The translations under genes were made by a program, and so were the position numbers. Below are positions 44,576 through 53,681 of a stretch of DNA of 64,000 nucleotides, in pieces. Every line of letters begins with the position of its first letter. Position 1 is the stretch's first letter. The DNA lies in assembly GCF_900188405.1 (NCBI RefSeq), contig NZ_FZOF01000035.1:1-64000 (forward strand). The letters run 5' to 3'. The notes below the pieces were generated by a model. It ran no database searches. It worked only from the letters and a program-made list of their open reading frames with translations, and was not told the DNA's origin. This DNA comes from Actinacidiphila glaucinigra. Lineage in GTDB: Bacteria; Actinomycetota; Actinomycetes; Streptomycetales; Streptomycetaceae.

Positions 44576-44974
44576 TCAGTGTGAGCGGGTGAGAACACCT
44601 ACGGCGCAGCCGTGCTCGTCGATGACGGGCACGGCCGTGAGACGTCGATGGCGCATGGTGTGCTGCGCCTCGGCCATCTGCGTCACCGGCGAGGCGAACG
44701 GCCCGCCGCTGCCGGCGACCTCCCGCAGGCGGACCTGATCGGTGTAGGCGTAGCCGTCACGAAAGGCGGTGAGCTGGGCGAGGGTGACCAGACTCGTGCA
44801 CCGGCCGTCCTCGTCACAGACGACCAGATGCCCGGTGCGTGCACTGGCCATGACCGACAGGGCTACCTCTACGGTCATGTCGTCCCAGACCTGCGGTCCG
44901 GGCGCGTCCATGGCTTCAGCAACGGTGCCGTGGGCGGAGTCCGCCTGGCGTGGCAGGTCGTGTGGCAGGGTCAA
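44576..44974 (-). CDS. Two-CBS-domain protein
   Basis: A 132-residue protein made of a CBS pair: VAEAMDAPGPQVWDDMTVEV then HLVVCDEDGR, and the second half FASPVTQMAEAQHTMR with AVPVIDEHGCAVGVLTRS. CBS pairs bind adenosyl ligands and act as sensors. The start is TTG with GGAGG 7 bases upstream. It follows the helicase gene on the same strand by 45 bases, so it is probably co-expressed. Confidence 0.85.
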   Translation of the reverse strand: MTLPHDLPRQADSAHGTVAEAMDAPGPQVWDDMTVEVALSVMASARTGHLVVCDEDGRCTSLVTLAQLTAFRDGYAYTDQVRLREVAGSGGPFASPVTQMAEAQHTMRHRRLTAVPVIDEHGCAVGVLTRSH

Positions 44975-45019
44975 GAGTGCCTCCTGGAGGAGTGGATGGG
45001 CGTCATTGCCGGGAAGGTC

Positions 45020-46519
45020 CTAGGCCGCCGCGTTGTAGACGGACCGACGCTGGGCCGAGCGGCGTGCTGCCCGCATGGTGCGGCGCTCCTGGGTGGTGTC
45101 ACGGCCGCGTCGGCCGTGGGAGGCGGGGGCAGCGCCCTCGTATCCGGCCTCCGGAGCGGTGATGACGACCGGGGTGCCTGAGGGGGCCTGCGCACCGGTG
45201 ATGCGGATCAGGTCGGCCCCGGCCGGGTGAACCTGCGTGGTTTGAGGGTGGATTCCGGCGTGCTGCATGAGGCGGGCCATGTCGCGGCGCTGGTCGGGTG
45301 TGACCAGCGTGACCACGGTGCCGGATCGGCCGGCGCGGGCGGTGCGGCCGCCCCTGTGGAGGTAGTCCTTGTGGTCGCTGGGCGGGTCTACGTGGACGAC
45401 CAGGTCGAGGTCGTCGACGTGGATCCCGCGTGCGGCGACGTTGGTTGCCACCAGCACCGTCACGTGGCCTGCCTTGAACTGGGCCAGGGTCCGGGTGCGA
45501 TGCGTCTGCGACTTGCCGCCGTGCAACGCGGCGGCGCGGACTCCGCTGTTCAGCAGGTGCTCGGTGAGCCTGTCGACGGCGTGCTTGGAGTCCAGGAACA
45601 TGATCACCTGGCCCTGCCGCGCCGCGATCTCGGTCGTCGTCCGCCGCTTGTCGGCGGCGTGCACGTGCAGCACGTGGTGCTCCATCGTGCTCACCGCGCC
45701 CGCGGAGGGATCCACGGAGTGGACCACCGGGTCGTTCAGGTAGCGGTGGACCAGCAGGTCGATGTTGCGGTCCAAGGTGGCCGAGAACAGCATTCGCTGT
45801 CCTTCGGGGTGCACTTGGTCCAGCAACGCCGTGACCTGTGGCATGAAGCCCATGTCGGCCATCTGGTCGGCCTCGTCGAGGACGGTGACGGCGACTTGGC
45901 CGAGTCGGCAGTCGCCGCGCTCGACGAGGTCCCTCAACCGGCCAGGCGTCGCTACGAGGACTTCCGCGCCGGCGCGGAGCACGCCGGCCTGACGGCTGAT
46001 CGGCATCCCATCGACGGCGGTGGCCATTCGCAGCCTCATCGAGCGGGCGTAGGGGGCGAGAGCGTAGGTGACCTGCTGGGCCAACACCCGGGTGGGTACC
46101 AGCACCAGCGCCAGCGGTTGCCGGGGCTCGGCGCGCCGTCCGGCGGTACGGGCCAGCAGGGCGAGGCCGAAGGCGAGGGTCTTACCGGATCCGATCCGTC
46201 CGCGGCCCAGGACGTCTCGGCCCGCGAGGGTGTTGGGCAGGGTCGCCGCCTGGATCGGGAACGGCACGGTCACGCCCTCCGCGGCGAGCGCCGACAGCAG
46301 TGACCGGGGCATGGCTAGATCGGCGAACGTCTCGGCGGCGGGGAGTGCCGGGGTCATCGTGTCCGGCAGGGTGAACTCGCCCTGTGGTGTTGTGCGGCAA
46401 CGGCGTTGGCCGCCGGAGCGGCTGGGGTCACTGGTCTTCGTGTGGCTGCCGTTCTTGCCGGCGTGGGAACTTCCGCTGCGAGTAGGTGTGAATCCGTCGT
46501 TCGTAGGTGTGCGGCTCAT
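45020..46519 (-). CDS. DEAD-box RNA helicase
   Basis: A 499-residue DEAD-box helicase. The Q motif is at PFPIQ (about 86-90), motif I is GRIGSGKT (107-114, an Ile where Thr is usual), Ia is PTRVLAQQ, Ib is TPGRL, II is LDEADQM, III is FSATL and VI is RTARAGRSG. A basic, Ser/Arg-rich N-terminal tail and a basic C-terminal tail probably bind RNA. The neighbourhood (CspA-like gene upstream, CBS and small basic protein downstream) indicates a cold-shock RNA-remodelling role. ATG with GAGGAAGG upstream. Confidence 0.93.
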   Translation of the reverse strand: MSRTPTNDGFTPTRSGSSHAGKNGSHTKTSDPSRSGGQRRCRTTPQGEFTLPDTMTPALPAAETFADLAMPRSLLSALAAEGVTVPFPIQAATLPNTLAGRDVLGRGRIGSGKTLAFGLALLARTAGRRAEPRQPLALVLVPTRVLAQQVTYALAPYARSMRLRMATAVDGMPISRQAGVLRAGAEVLVATPGRLRDLVERGDCRLGQVAVTVLDEADQMADMGFMPQVTALLDQVHPEGQRMLFSATLDRNIDLLVHRYLNDPVVHSVDPSAGAVSTMEHHVLHVHAADKRRTTTEIAARQGQVIMFLDSKHAVDRLTEHLLNSGVRAAALHGGKSQTHRTRTLAQFKAGHVTVLVATNVAARGIHVDDLDLVVHVDPPSDHKDYLHRGGRTARAGRSGTVVTLVTPDQRRDMARLMQHAGIHPQTTQVHPAGADLIRITGAQAPSGTPVVITAPEAGYEGAAPASHGRRGRDTTQERRTMRAARRSAQRRSVYNAAA

Positions 46520-46847
46520 GCAGAACCTTCCTCAAAACGGCCACATCAGGGGATCCTGCTCCGATGAGGCAGGACACGGAATCGCGATGACGGGCCGCGC
46601 AAATGCGATGGCGAGCCGGGCCTGCGGGCGATGCCCGTGGGCCGGGTCGCTGAACGGGTGGGGTGGGGCGATCCGGTCCGCGTCCCAAATGCCTGGGTCT
46701 AACGGACGTTCGGAAGCTCTGACGGATGTGTATCCGGAGCCTGAGGCGGATATCTGCTGCCAGTGGGGGATCGCGACACCCTCAAAACCCTGGCCCCGTG
46801 AAATTGTCACGGCGTGACCAGGCAGGGTACGTACTGATGTACCACAA
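46520..46847. other. Helicase leader region
   Basis: About 330 bases between the cold-shock gene terminator and the helicase start. Cold-shock helicases often have long leaders; no specific motif was recognised here. Confidence 0.4.
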
Positions 46848-46880
46848 GCTGGGGCCCGCACCCAAGGTGCGGGCCCCAGC
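46848..46880 (-). terminator. Perfect 15-bp terminator of the cold-shock gene
   Basis: GCTGGGGCCCGCACC pairs perfectly with GGTGCGGGCCCCAGC around a 3-base loop, 21 bases after the csp stop on the reverse strand. One of the best terminators in the window. Confidence 0.9.
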
Positions 46881-46901
46881 TGCGATCTATGCGTGTCCGC
46901 G

Positions 46902-47105
46902 TCAGGCCGGAACGATGTTCTCGGCCGTCGGGCCCTTCTGGCCCTGCGCGATGTCGAAGCTCACCTTTTGGCCCTCGAGCAGTTCGCGAAAGCCCTGGGC
47001 GGCGATGTTCGAGTAGTGGGCGAACACGTCAGCGCCGCCACCGTCCTGCTCGATGAAGCCGAAGCCCTTTTCCGCGTTGAACCACTTCACGGTGCCAGTA
47101 GCCAT
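46902..47105 (-). CDS. Cold-shock protein (CspA family)
   Basis: A 67-residue OB-fold RNA chaperone. RNP1 is KGFGFI (13-18) and RNP2 is VFAHY (27-31); the start [14 protein letters not shown] is the family standard. ATG follows AAGGAG. Monocistronic with a strong terminator. It precedes the helicase group on the same strand. Confidence 0.97.
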   Translation of the reverse strand: MATGTVKWFNAEKGFGFIEQDGGGADVFAHYSNIAAQGFRELLEGQKVSFDIAQGQKGPTAENIVPA

Positions 47106-47889
47106 GTGTTGCATCTCCTTCGGGGCACAGCCCGGAGCCTGTACTGTACGGACCCCGCGTCGCCGCAATGATTACCCCGCCAGTGGATGACCGGAATCAA
47201 GAAATACTCCCATCGGCATGAGCCAGTGGGGGCAATTTTCTTGGGAACCACAACTGCAACTTATTCGAGAGTAGCACGGCGCGATCGGCCGTGCACGGTT
47301 GATAACCACACCCCGTCCATCACGTGAGATACCTCATCGCGCGTTGCACTAAATCTCACTTCCTTCGCGAGCCAAATATCGGGCGTCGCGGACTGCGCCG
47401 TTCCCCCGGTGCGACGCCGACGAGGTCGGCCGCGCCTCGTGGCCCAACCGCGTCCGGCCCCGGCGACATGGGCCAGGACGCAACCCGTCCGCCGCCGGGC
47501 GCCGATGGGAACTGGACGGGGGCATGGGGACAGAACCGCGATGACGGGGGCGGCCAGCGCTCCGAAGGCCAGCCGCGGATGACGCCGCGTAGGTACGGTG
47601 TACGGGCGCCGAATGCGGTGAAAGCGCCGCGGGCGACGTCGCCGGTGACGGGGGGCTTGGGCGCTCACGGTGTCGCCGTGCTGGCGCCGGACCCGCAGGG
47701 ACGGCATCCGCTTCGCGGTGGCGCTGCGCTGCGACCTCACCGAGGAGCGACGTGCCTTGATGCGCCACGACTTCGACCCGACGTCGATGTCGCGCACCCT
47801 GCCCTGGGTAGAAGAGCTGCACGGTGACGCCGACCCGACGCGCGATCTCGCCGCGTCCGGCCACGCGGGACCCGGCCGCGGGCAGGCTG
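47106..47889. other. Intergenic stretch, no gene recognised
   Basis: About 780 bases. The right half has open frames on both strands without recognisable motifs. The AT-richer part (47170-47360) holds the csp promoter and leader. Possibly an old decayed gene. Confidence 0.35.
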
Positions 47890-48861
47890 TCACATGGATG
47901 AGCGGGGGTGGTTCAGGTCGCGCCAGTCCCGGGGCGACATTCCGTAAGTCTGCCTGAACACCTTGCTGAAGTGGGACGCGTCCACGAAACCCCAGCGCCG
48001 TCCGGTCGCCGCGATGGTGCGCAGGGGCCCGTGCGGGCCGGCCAGATCCCGCTTGCACTCGGCCAGCCGGCGTGTACGGATCCAGTCGCCGAGGGTGATG
48101 CCCGAGCGGGCCAGCACGGCGTAGAGGTGTCGCACGGAGACGCCGTGGACGGCGGCGATCCGTGCGGCCGACAGATCGGGGTCAGCCAGATGCGCCTGAA
48201 CGTACTGAGTGACCCGCTGGGTGAGCGTCGCCTCCAACGGCGCCTTGGCCAGGCCGGAGTCGCCGTGCTGGGTTGCCAGGACGGCGCGGAGCAGTTCGAT
48301 GCTGGGGGTGACGACGGACTCGGCGTCCCGATCACCCTGATGGATCTCGTCGCTGACGGCCAACTGTGAGAAGTAGGTGAAGGCGAGCCGCGCGACGGGA
48401 TTGCCGGGCCCCAGGGCGACCGCCGCCACATCCCTCAACAGCCGCTCGGGCAGCGCCAGTGCGGCACGGGGGAAACGCAGGAAGTGGTGGTCGACTCCCT
48501 CGTCGAAGAGAAGTGTGTACGGGGCGACGGACTCGTAGACGGCGCACTCGCCCGGTCGCAGCACGCACTCGCGGCCGTTCTGCACCACCAGACTGGTCCC
48601 CGTCATCTGCACGCCGAGGAAGACGGCCGGCTCCTTGTCCTCCCGGGCCAGCCGTTCCGTCCGGTGGATGGCGACGGAGGTCGCACGCGCCGAACAGATC
48701 CGGAGGGGGCCGACCGTGCCGAGACCCAGGCGGACGGAGATGCCGTCGGTCGGCGGACCGTGATCGATGTCGACCGCCACGATGGAATCCCGCACCGCGT
48801 TCCGGACAACTTCCTCCCGGTCCTGCGGTGCCGTGAACGCGGTGTCGAGAACCGGGCTCAT
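47890..48861 (-). CDS. AraC-family regulator (AraC_binding_2 type)
   Basis: A 323-residue regulator. The N-terminal cupin-like ligand domain contains CVLRPGECAVYESVAPYTLL. The C-terminal double helix-turn-helix is LSAARIAAVHGVSVRHLYAV, then WGFVDASHFSKVFRQTYGMS and PRDWR, the AraC signature. The ATG at 48861 is preferred because GAGGTG lies 6 bases before it. No target gene is adjacent on the same strand; the divergent secreted genes start about 340 bases away. Confidence 0.9.
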   Translation of the reverse strand: MSPVLDTAFTAPQDREEVVRNAVRDSIVAVDIDHGPPTDGISVRLGLGTVGPLRICSARATSVAIHRTERLAREDKEPAVFLGVQMTGTSLVVQNGRECVLRPGECAVYESVAPYTLLFDEGVDHHFLRFPRAALALPERLLRDVAAVALGPGNPVARLAFTYFSQLAVSDEIHQGDRDAESVVTPSIELLRAVLATQHGDSGLAKAPLEATLTQRVTQYVQAHLADPDLSAARIAAVHGVSVRHLYAVLARSGITLGDWIRTRRLAECKRDLAGPHGPLRTIAATGRRWGFVDASHFSKVFRQTYGMSPRDWRDLNHPRSSM

Positions 48862-49201
48862 ACGCCGCACCTCTGCCCGCGTCCGTCACCCGGCCGGCCT
48901 GACGCCGGCCTGCCCCGTTTCCCCACGCGTCACCCTTCGCACGATCCCCCGGACCTCAGTTTGACGGACTTGTGATACGACGTGCAGCCAATTCGACAGG
49001 CGCGCACAAAGGCATCACCGCCCTCCTCCGACACCCTCTCCGGAGACGGTGCACGACGGACAAAGAACCCTGCACATATGACAAAGGCCGGGTCCCACGC
49101 CGCCATTAGTGTCCATGGCCGAGCCCCGGGACAGCGCTGCGATCCGTCCTCGGGCTGCCACGGAAACGACAGTGCTTCTCGCACGGAGAGGAACGACAGG
49201 C
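48862..49201. other. Divergent intergenic region
   Basis: 340 bases between the AraC gene and the secreted protein at 49202, presumably holding both promoters. No clear operator was identified. Confidence 0.35.
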
Positions 49202-49636
49202 ATGCGCAGGACAGGCAGGAACAGGGCACTTCTGGCGACCGGGACCTTGCTGGGGGCCCTGATGGGAGTGGCGTCCGCCGCCGTCCCGGCCCACGCGGCG
49301 GACGGGGTGTGCACGGGAGCGGCCTCGGTGCCGAACGGATCGACGGGCCGGCACTTCGTGTACCCCATCAACGTCGCCAACAACACCATCTACTGCTACC
49401 TGCAGTCCGGGCACACTGGTCCCGGAGTCAGGGCCCTGCAGAAGAACATGAACAGCTGTTACGGCAAGAAGCTGGAACTCGACGGCATCTTCGGGTCGGA
49501 CACCAGGAATGCACTGCGTGACGTCCAGAGCAGGATCGGCGCGGCGGTCGACGGCGTCTACGGCCGGGAGACCCTGACCAAGATGAAGTGGGCCCGCTAC
49601 AGCAACGAAACCGGCGCCAAGTACGACTGCGTCTGA
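49202..49636 (+). CDS. Secreted peptidoglycan-binding-domain protein
   Basis: A 144-residue secreted protein: signal peptide (1-32, ending PAHA) and a PG_binding_1 domain (about 72-135; GPGVRALQKNMNSCYG, LELDGIFGSDTRNALRDVQS, DGVYGRETL). Four Cys are spread over the mature part. No catalytic domain is attached. ATG with GAGAGG upstream. It is followed by a related gene. Confidence 0.82.
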   Translation: MRRTGRNRALLATGTLLGALMGVASAAVPAHAADGVCTGAASVPNGSTGRHFVYPINVANNTIYCYLQSGHTGPGVRALQKNMNSCYGKKLELDGIFGSDTRNALRDVQSRIGAAVDGVYGRETLTKMKWARYSNETGAKYDCV

Positions 49637-49725
49637 GCGCGACGTTCAACCTCGCAGGTCACCCGACCTACTGATCTCACAGCGTGATCAAGCACGCCTG
49701 CCCGATACTTCCCATGAGGAGCATG

Positions 49726-50175
49726 ATGTCTTCACGCACGCCCCGCAACAAGCCGCGCGCCCTTGCTGCCCTGGGCACCCTGGCAGCGGTACTCGCCTGC
49801 GGTGTCGCCGTCTCCCCCTCCGCGAGCGCGGCCGGTATATACCCGACCTGCAACACCACCAAGGCTGTTTCCATCAGCTCGGGTCACTCCGTCACAGTTC
49901 CCGCCTACAACAGCGGCAGCGGCAAGACCCTGACCTGCAATCTGGTATTCGACAGGGGCACACAAAACCCGGCCGTGACGGCGCTGCAGCGGAGCCTGAA
50001 GAATTGCGAGAGCTACGGCTACCTCACCATCGATGGCTACTACGGCCTGGAGACGATGACCGCCGTCGAGTTGCTCCAGGAGGACTATGGGCTCGGCGCG
50101 GACGGCGTCTACGGCCCGAACACCCGTGACAGCATGAAGCACTACAGTTCCACGCTGGGCTGCGCCCGCCTGTGA
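49726..50175 (+). CDS. Secreted peptidoglycan-binding-domain protein, paralogue
   Basis: A 149-residue secreted protein with a signal peptide (about 1-38, PSASA cleavage region) and a PG_binding_1-like domain (NPAVTALQRSLKNCESYGYL, TIDGYYGLETMTAVELLQED, DGVYGPNTR). Its layout matches the gene before it, including paired Cys, so the two are paralogues. Three ATGs lie close together; 49726 has the best spacing to AGGAG. Confidence 0.8.
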   Translation: MSSRTPRNKPRALAALGTLAAVLACGVAVSPSASAAGIYPTCNTTKAVSISSGHSVTVPAYNSGSGKTLTCNLVFDRGTQNPAVTALQRSLKNCESYGYLTIDGYYGLETMTAVELLQEDYGLGADGVYGPNTRDSMKHYSSTLGCARL

Positions 50176-50213
50176 CACCGCGATTCGGCTCCTGACGGCA
50201 CTGGCCGTCCCTC

Positions 50214-50245
50214 GCCGCTCCGGCCGGACCCCCGGCCGGAGCGGC
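50214..50245 (+). terminator. Strong terminator after the paralogue pair
   Basis: GCCGCTCCGGCCGG pairs perfectly with CCGGCCGGAGCGGC (14 bp, 4-nt loop), 38 bases after the stop. Confidence 0.88.
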
Positions 50246-50810
50246 GACGCCTCGCGTCCCCGCTGGCGGTCGCGCTGCCGCCCTGCGGCGCCTGCCTCCC
50301 GGCCCGACGCGGCGCTCCGGCCCTTGCGCTTGCCTGCTCGAGTGACCTGCCTGGTCGGCCGGAAGCGGTCCAGGTAGCGCCGCGCCTCGTCCACCAGGTC
50401 CATCTGCACCCGGGACAGAGGATGCCCCTGCTGATCCAAGGGGTGGCCTGCTGCAGCATCGACCGGCTCTCCTCGATCCGCCTGCCGCAGGCGGGTGAAG
50501 ACGACGTGCCGCAGTCACCGGTCCGCCAGTTGCAGGGAACTCGCTGGCCGCAGCCGCCGCAATGGTGGTCTGATGCGTCGATGTTCTACGAGGATCTCAG
50601 CCGCTTGAGTACACCAACGACCCGGCGAGACGATATCCGGCCCCGACCCGAGCAGTCTGCGATTCGTATGCTTTCAGTCGCCGTATGAGCGCCTCAACGT
50701 CGGTTGGTGAGCGGGGACGAGCCCTGGACCTGCGGGCCGGCCCCCGTCGGCTTCACGGACAACCTGCTGGCCGTCATCGAGGCGCAGGCGATCCCGCCAA
50801 GGCGTGCGCG
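50246..50810. other. Intergenic stretch, no gene recognised
   Basis: About 565 bases. A forward frame near 50710-50810 reads GDEPWTCGPAPVGFTDNLLA and looks coding-like, but it runs into the alsS end and has no start; possibly a fragment. Confidence 0.35.
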
Positions 50811-52496
50811 TTATTCGAGGACGCCTTCGTGGAGTTCGGCGAAGAGTTCTGTGTTGCGGGTGTAGTCGACGGGGACGTCGATGATGGTGACGCCGGGCTG
50901 GACCCGGGCCTCGCGCGACAGGGCCTCGCCGAGGACCTTTGCGAACTGCTCTTCGGTCTCGACCCGGTAGCCGTGGGCGCCGAATGCGCCGGCGTATTGG
51001 GCGATGTCGTAGTCGCCGAGCAGGACGCCGGAGGTCCGCCCGTACTTCAGCTTCTCCTGGAAGCGGACCATGTCGTAGCTGTTGTCCCTGAGGATCACGT
51101 GGGTGAAGTGCAGGCCGAGGCGTGTGGCCGTCTCCAGTTCCTGGGCGCTGAACAAGAAGCCGCCGTCGCCGGAGACGGACACGACCTGCTTGCCGGGACG
51201 GACGATGCAGGCGGCCATGGCCCACGGCAGGGCCACGCCGAGCGTTTGCTGGCCGTTGGAGAACAGCAGGTGCCGCGGTTCGTAGGCGCGGAAGTGACGC
51301 GCCATGTAGATGTAGTGGGAGCCGATGTCGCAGGTGACGGTGGCGTCGTCGTCGATCATGTCGCGCAGCGTGAGGATGACTTCGACGGGGTTGAGGCCGG
51401 TCTCGGTGTGGTTCGCCGACCGTGCCGCGTCGTCGGCGTCCTTCAGGGCGCGTCGCTGTTCGGCGAACTCGGCGAGGACTTCCGTCTCCAGCTTCAGCCC
51501 GGACAGGTGTCCCGTCAGGGCCCGGAGGGTTGCCGGGATGTCCCCCCGCAGTTCGATGGCGGGTCGGTAGTGGTTGTCGATGTCCGCGGGCAGGGCGTCG
51601 ATGTGAACGACGGTGCGGCCCGGATCGGTGTTCCATAGCTTCGGGTCGTACTCGACGGCGTCGAATCCCACGGTCACGAGCAGGTCGGCGTGGGAGATGG
51701 CGATGTCGCCGGGCTGGTTGCGGAACAGGCCGATGCGGCCGACGTAGTGGTCTTCCAGTTTCCGGGAGACGACACCGGCGGCCTGGAACGTTTCCACCAC
51801 CGGCAGGTCCGTGACCTCGAGGAGGGCGCGGAGTTCGGCACATGCTTCCGTACCCGCCCCCCGAAGGCCGACCAAGAGCACCGGGCGCTTTGCCTCACGG
51901 ATGAGCCGGGCCGCCTGCTCCACGCGGTCACCCGGCGCCGCACCTTGTTCGGGGACGGGAACGGCTTCGGAGATGTCGGCGCTGGTGGGGGTCATGAGCA
52001 CGTCGGAGGGCAGCACGACCGCGGCAGCGCCTCGCGGCTCTGTGACAGCCGCTCGAAGGGCATTGGCGACGGCCTCGGGCACGTTGTCGGCGTCGTTGAC
52101 CTCGCCGGTGTACTTGGTGAACGGCTTGAGGGCGGCCGTGGCGTCCATGGACTGGTGGCTGCGCTTGAGGCGGTCCGCGCGCGGCACGGCGCCGCACAGG
52201 GCGACCACGGGATCCTGCTCGGTGTTCGCTGTGAGGAGCCCGGTCGCGCTGTTGGACGTGCCCGGTCCCGAGGTCACCACGATGGCGCCGGGGACGCCGG
52301 TCAGTCGGCCGACGGCGGCCGCCATGAACGCGGCGTTCTGCTCGTGGCGGCATACGACCAGTTGGGGGCCGCCGTCCACCAGCGCGTCGTAGATGGCGTC
52401 GATCTTCGCGCCGGGGACTCCGAAGATGTGGCTGACGCCGTACGCCGACAGCACCTCCACCGCTCGCTGGGCGGCACGCACTCCTGACTCGGTCAT
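50811..52496 (-). CDS. alsS: Catabolic acetolactate synthase
   Basis: A 561-residue thiamine-diphosphate enzyme joining two pyruvates to 2-acetolactate. It follows Bacillus AlsS closely: FGVPGAKIDAIYDAL, CRHEQNAAFMAAAVGRLTG, TSGPGTSNSATGLLTANTE, LCGAVPRADRLKRSHQS, RIGLFRNQPGD. The ThDP-binding segment is GDGGFLFSAQELETATR. The RADRLKR and FRNQPGD blocks distinguish catabolic AlsS from the FAD-dependent biosynthetic IlvB. It is encoded 42 bases after alsD on the same strand. Together they make acetoin. Confidence 0.93.
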   Translation of the reverse strand: MTESGVRAAQRAVEVLSAYGVSHIFGVPGAKIDAIYDALVDGGPQLVVCRHEQNAAFMAAAVGRLTGVPGAIVVTSGPGTSNSATGLLTANTEQDPVVALCGAVPRADRLKRSHQSMDATAALKPFTKYTGEVNDADNVPEAVANALRAAVTEPRGAAAVVLPSDVLMTPTSADISEAVPVPEQGAAPGDRVEQAARLIREAKRPVLLVGLRGAGTEACAELRALLEVTDLPVVETFQAAGVVSRKLEDHYVGRIGLFRNQPGDIAISHADLLVTVGFDAVEYDPKLWNTDPGRTVVHIDALPADIDNHYRPAIELRGDIPATLRALTGHLSGLKLETEVLAEFAEQRRALKDADDAARSANHTETGLNPVEVILTLRDMIDDDATVTCDIGSHYIYMARHFRAYEPRHLLFSNGQQTLGVALPWAMAACIVRPGKQVVSVSGDGGFLFSAQELETATRLGLHFTHVILRDNSYDMVRFQEKLKYGRTSGVLLGDYDIAQYAGAFGAHGYRVETEEQFAKVLGEALSREARVQPGVTIIDVPVDYTRNTELFAELHEGVLE

Positions 52497-52538
52497 GCGG
52501 ATTCGAACTCCTCATTGCTGTGGAAGGAGGGAGCGTGT

Positions 52539-53357
52539 TCAGCCACCCTCTGCCTGGCGGATTTGGTCTCCAAGGCCGGAGGGGGTCAGATCGGAACTGA
52601 GGAACTGCTGCGTCGTCGGCAGGCTGAGATGCAGTTCGGACCGCTCGCCGATGGAGATGGTGCCGTGATCGAGCCGGAAGTCGAGACAGTGACCCCCGTG
52701 ATGGTGCGTGTCGTCGAGGAAGTGCAGGTGATAGCCGGCCACCGAGATCCCCTGCTCGTAGTCAGGGGTGCGATAGCCCGCCAGCGTGCCCGAGATGTCG
52801 TGGAAAGCTGTCTCGGCCTGCCCTTCGGCTGCCTCGGTCAACGACGGGTAGGGCGGTTCCTGCTTGCGTACGGTTCGTGTCCGGACCTCGCTGAAGTGGC
52901 CGGTGATCTTGATGGCGTACAGGAGGTTGGGACTGCGCCCCATGTCATCGATGGCGGTTGTCACTTCGCTCCGGGACATCGGGGACGTCACGTCCTTCAA
53001 CGCATCCACCGAGTCGGGGCCGAACCACGTCATGGCGGCGAAGGGCGACAGATCACCCGGGGTGGCGATCTGAACCGAGCCGTCGGCACGCAGGTGATAG
53101 CAAACGCCGTCAAGGACGAGCATCTCGCCGTCGAGCTGGTTGAACGTGCCGAGTCCGAAGTCGCCGTGCCGGAGTAGCTCACCGACCGACACGTCCCCCT
53201 CGTACACGCCGTCGATGAGCGCACCCATGGTGGAGCTCTGGTAGACCTCCCTGGCCTGGTCAGCGTCGTGACGGGAACCGCTTCTGCCGTTCCAGTGCGA
53301 CAGCACTGTTCGGACAAACCTTCGAAAGGCGTCCCTAGGGCTTTCCTCTACGGACAT
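52539..53357 (-). CDS. alsD: Acetolactate decarboxylase
   Basis: A 272-residue decarboxylase converting acetolactate to acetoin. Hallmarks: YQSSTMGALIDGVYEGDVSV, GDFGLGTFNQLDGEML, the Glu-rich strand region, and the zinc-binding GYHLHFLDDTHHHGGH. Length and order match AlsD/BudA. The ATG at 53357 follows a purine-rich GAGACGAGGC. It precedes alsS in one operon. No AlsR-type regulator is beside it. Confidence 0.93.
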   Translation of the reverse strand: MSVEESPRDAFRRFVRTVLSHWNGRSGSRHDADQAREVYQSSTMGALIDGVYEGDVSVGELLRHGDFGLGTFNQLDGEMLVLDGVCYHLRADGSVQIATPGDLSPFAAMTWFGPDSVDALKDVTSPMSRSEVTTAIDDMGRSPNLLYAIKITGHFSEVRTRTVRKQEPPYPSLTEAAEGQAETAFHDISGTLAGYRTPDYEQGISVAGYHLHFLDDTHHHGGHCLDFRLDHGTISIGERSELHLSLPTTQQFLSSDLTPSGLGDQIRQAEGG

Positions 53358-53681
53358 GCCTCGTCTCCCATTGCCGGGCGGCGCTCGATCCGACGTGTGC
53401 GCAGATAGAGACGCAGTAGTCACCGCCGGGCGCGCGCATACCCGGGCGACCATGGTCCACCTCGCGAATCATGCTGGTCGCCCCCTGTAGGACGCGCAAC
53501 CGGGGGCCGCCGCTGGAGTGGGAGACCGGTCATCGAATCCTGGTGCGGGCCTGCGGAGCCAGCGCGGCACCGGCGGCGCAAGGCGCGCGGGGCGATCCTT
53601 GAGCCCGGCCCGCCGCTCAGCGCAAGCGGACTCGGAGGCGAACGGCTCCCGCCACTTCTGCCACGAGGACGTACACGATCA
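53358..53681. other. alsD promoter region
   Basis: 324 bases between alsD and the end of the sigma operon, holding the als promoter. No operator recognised. Confidence 0.35.

Noticed and set aside
44246-44738. Forward frames across the small cold-shock-group gene
   Set aside because: They are antisense to well-conserved reverse-strand genes.
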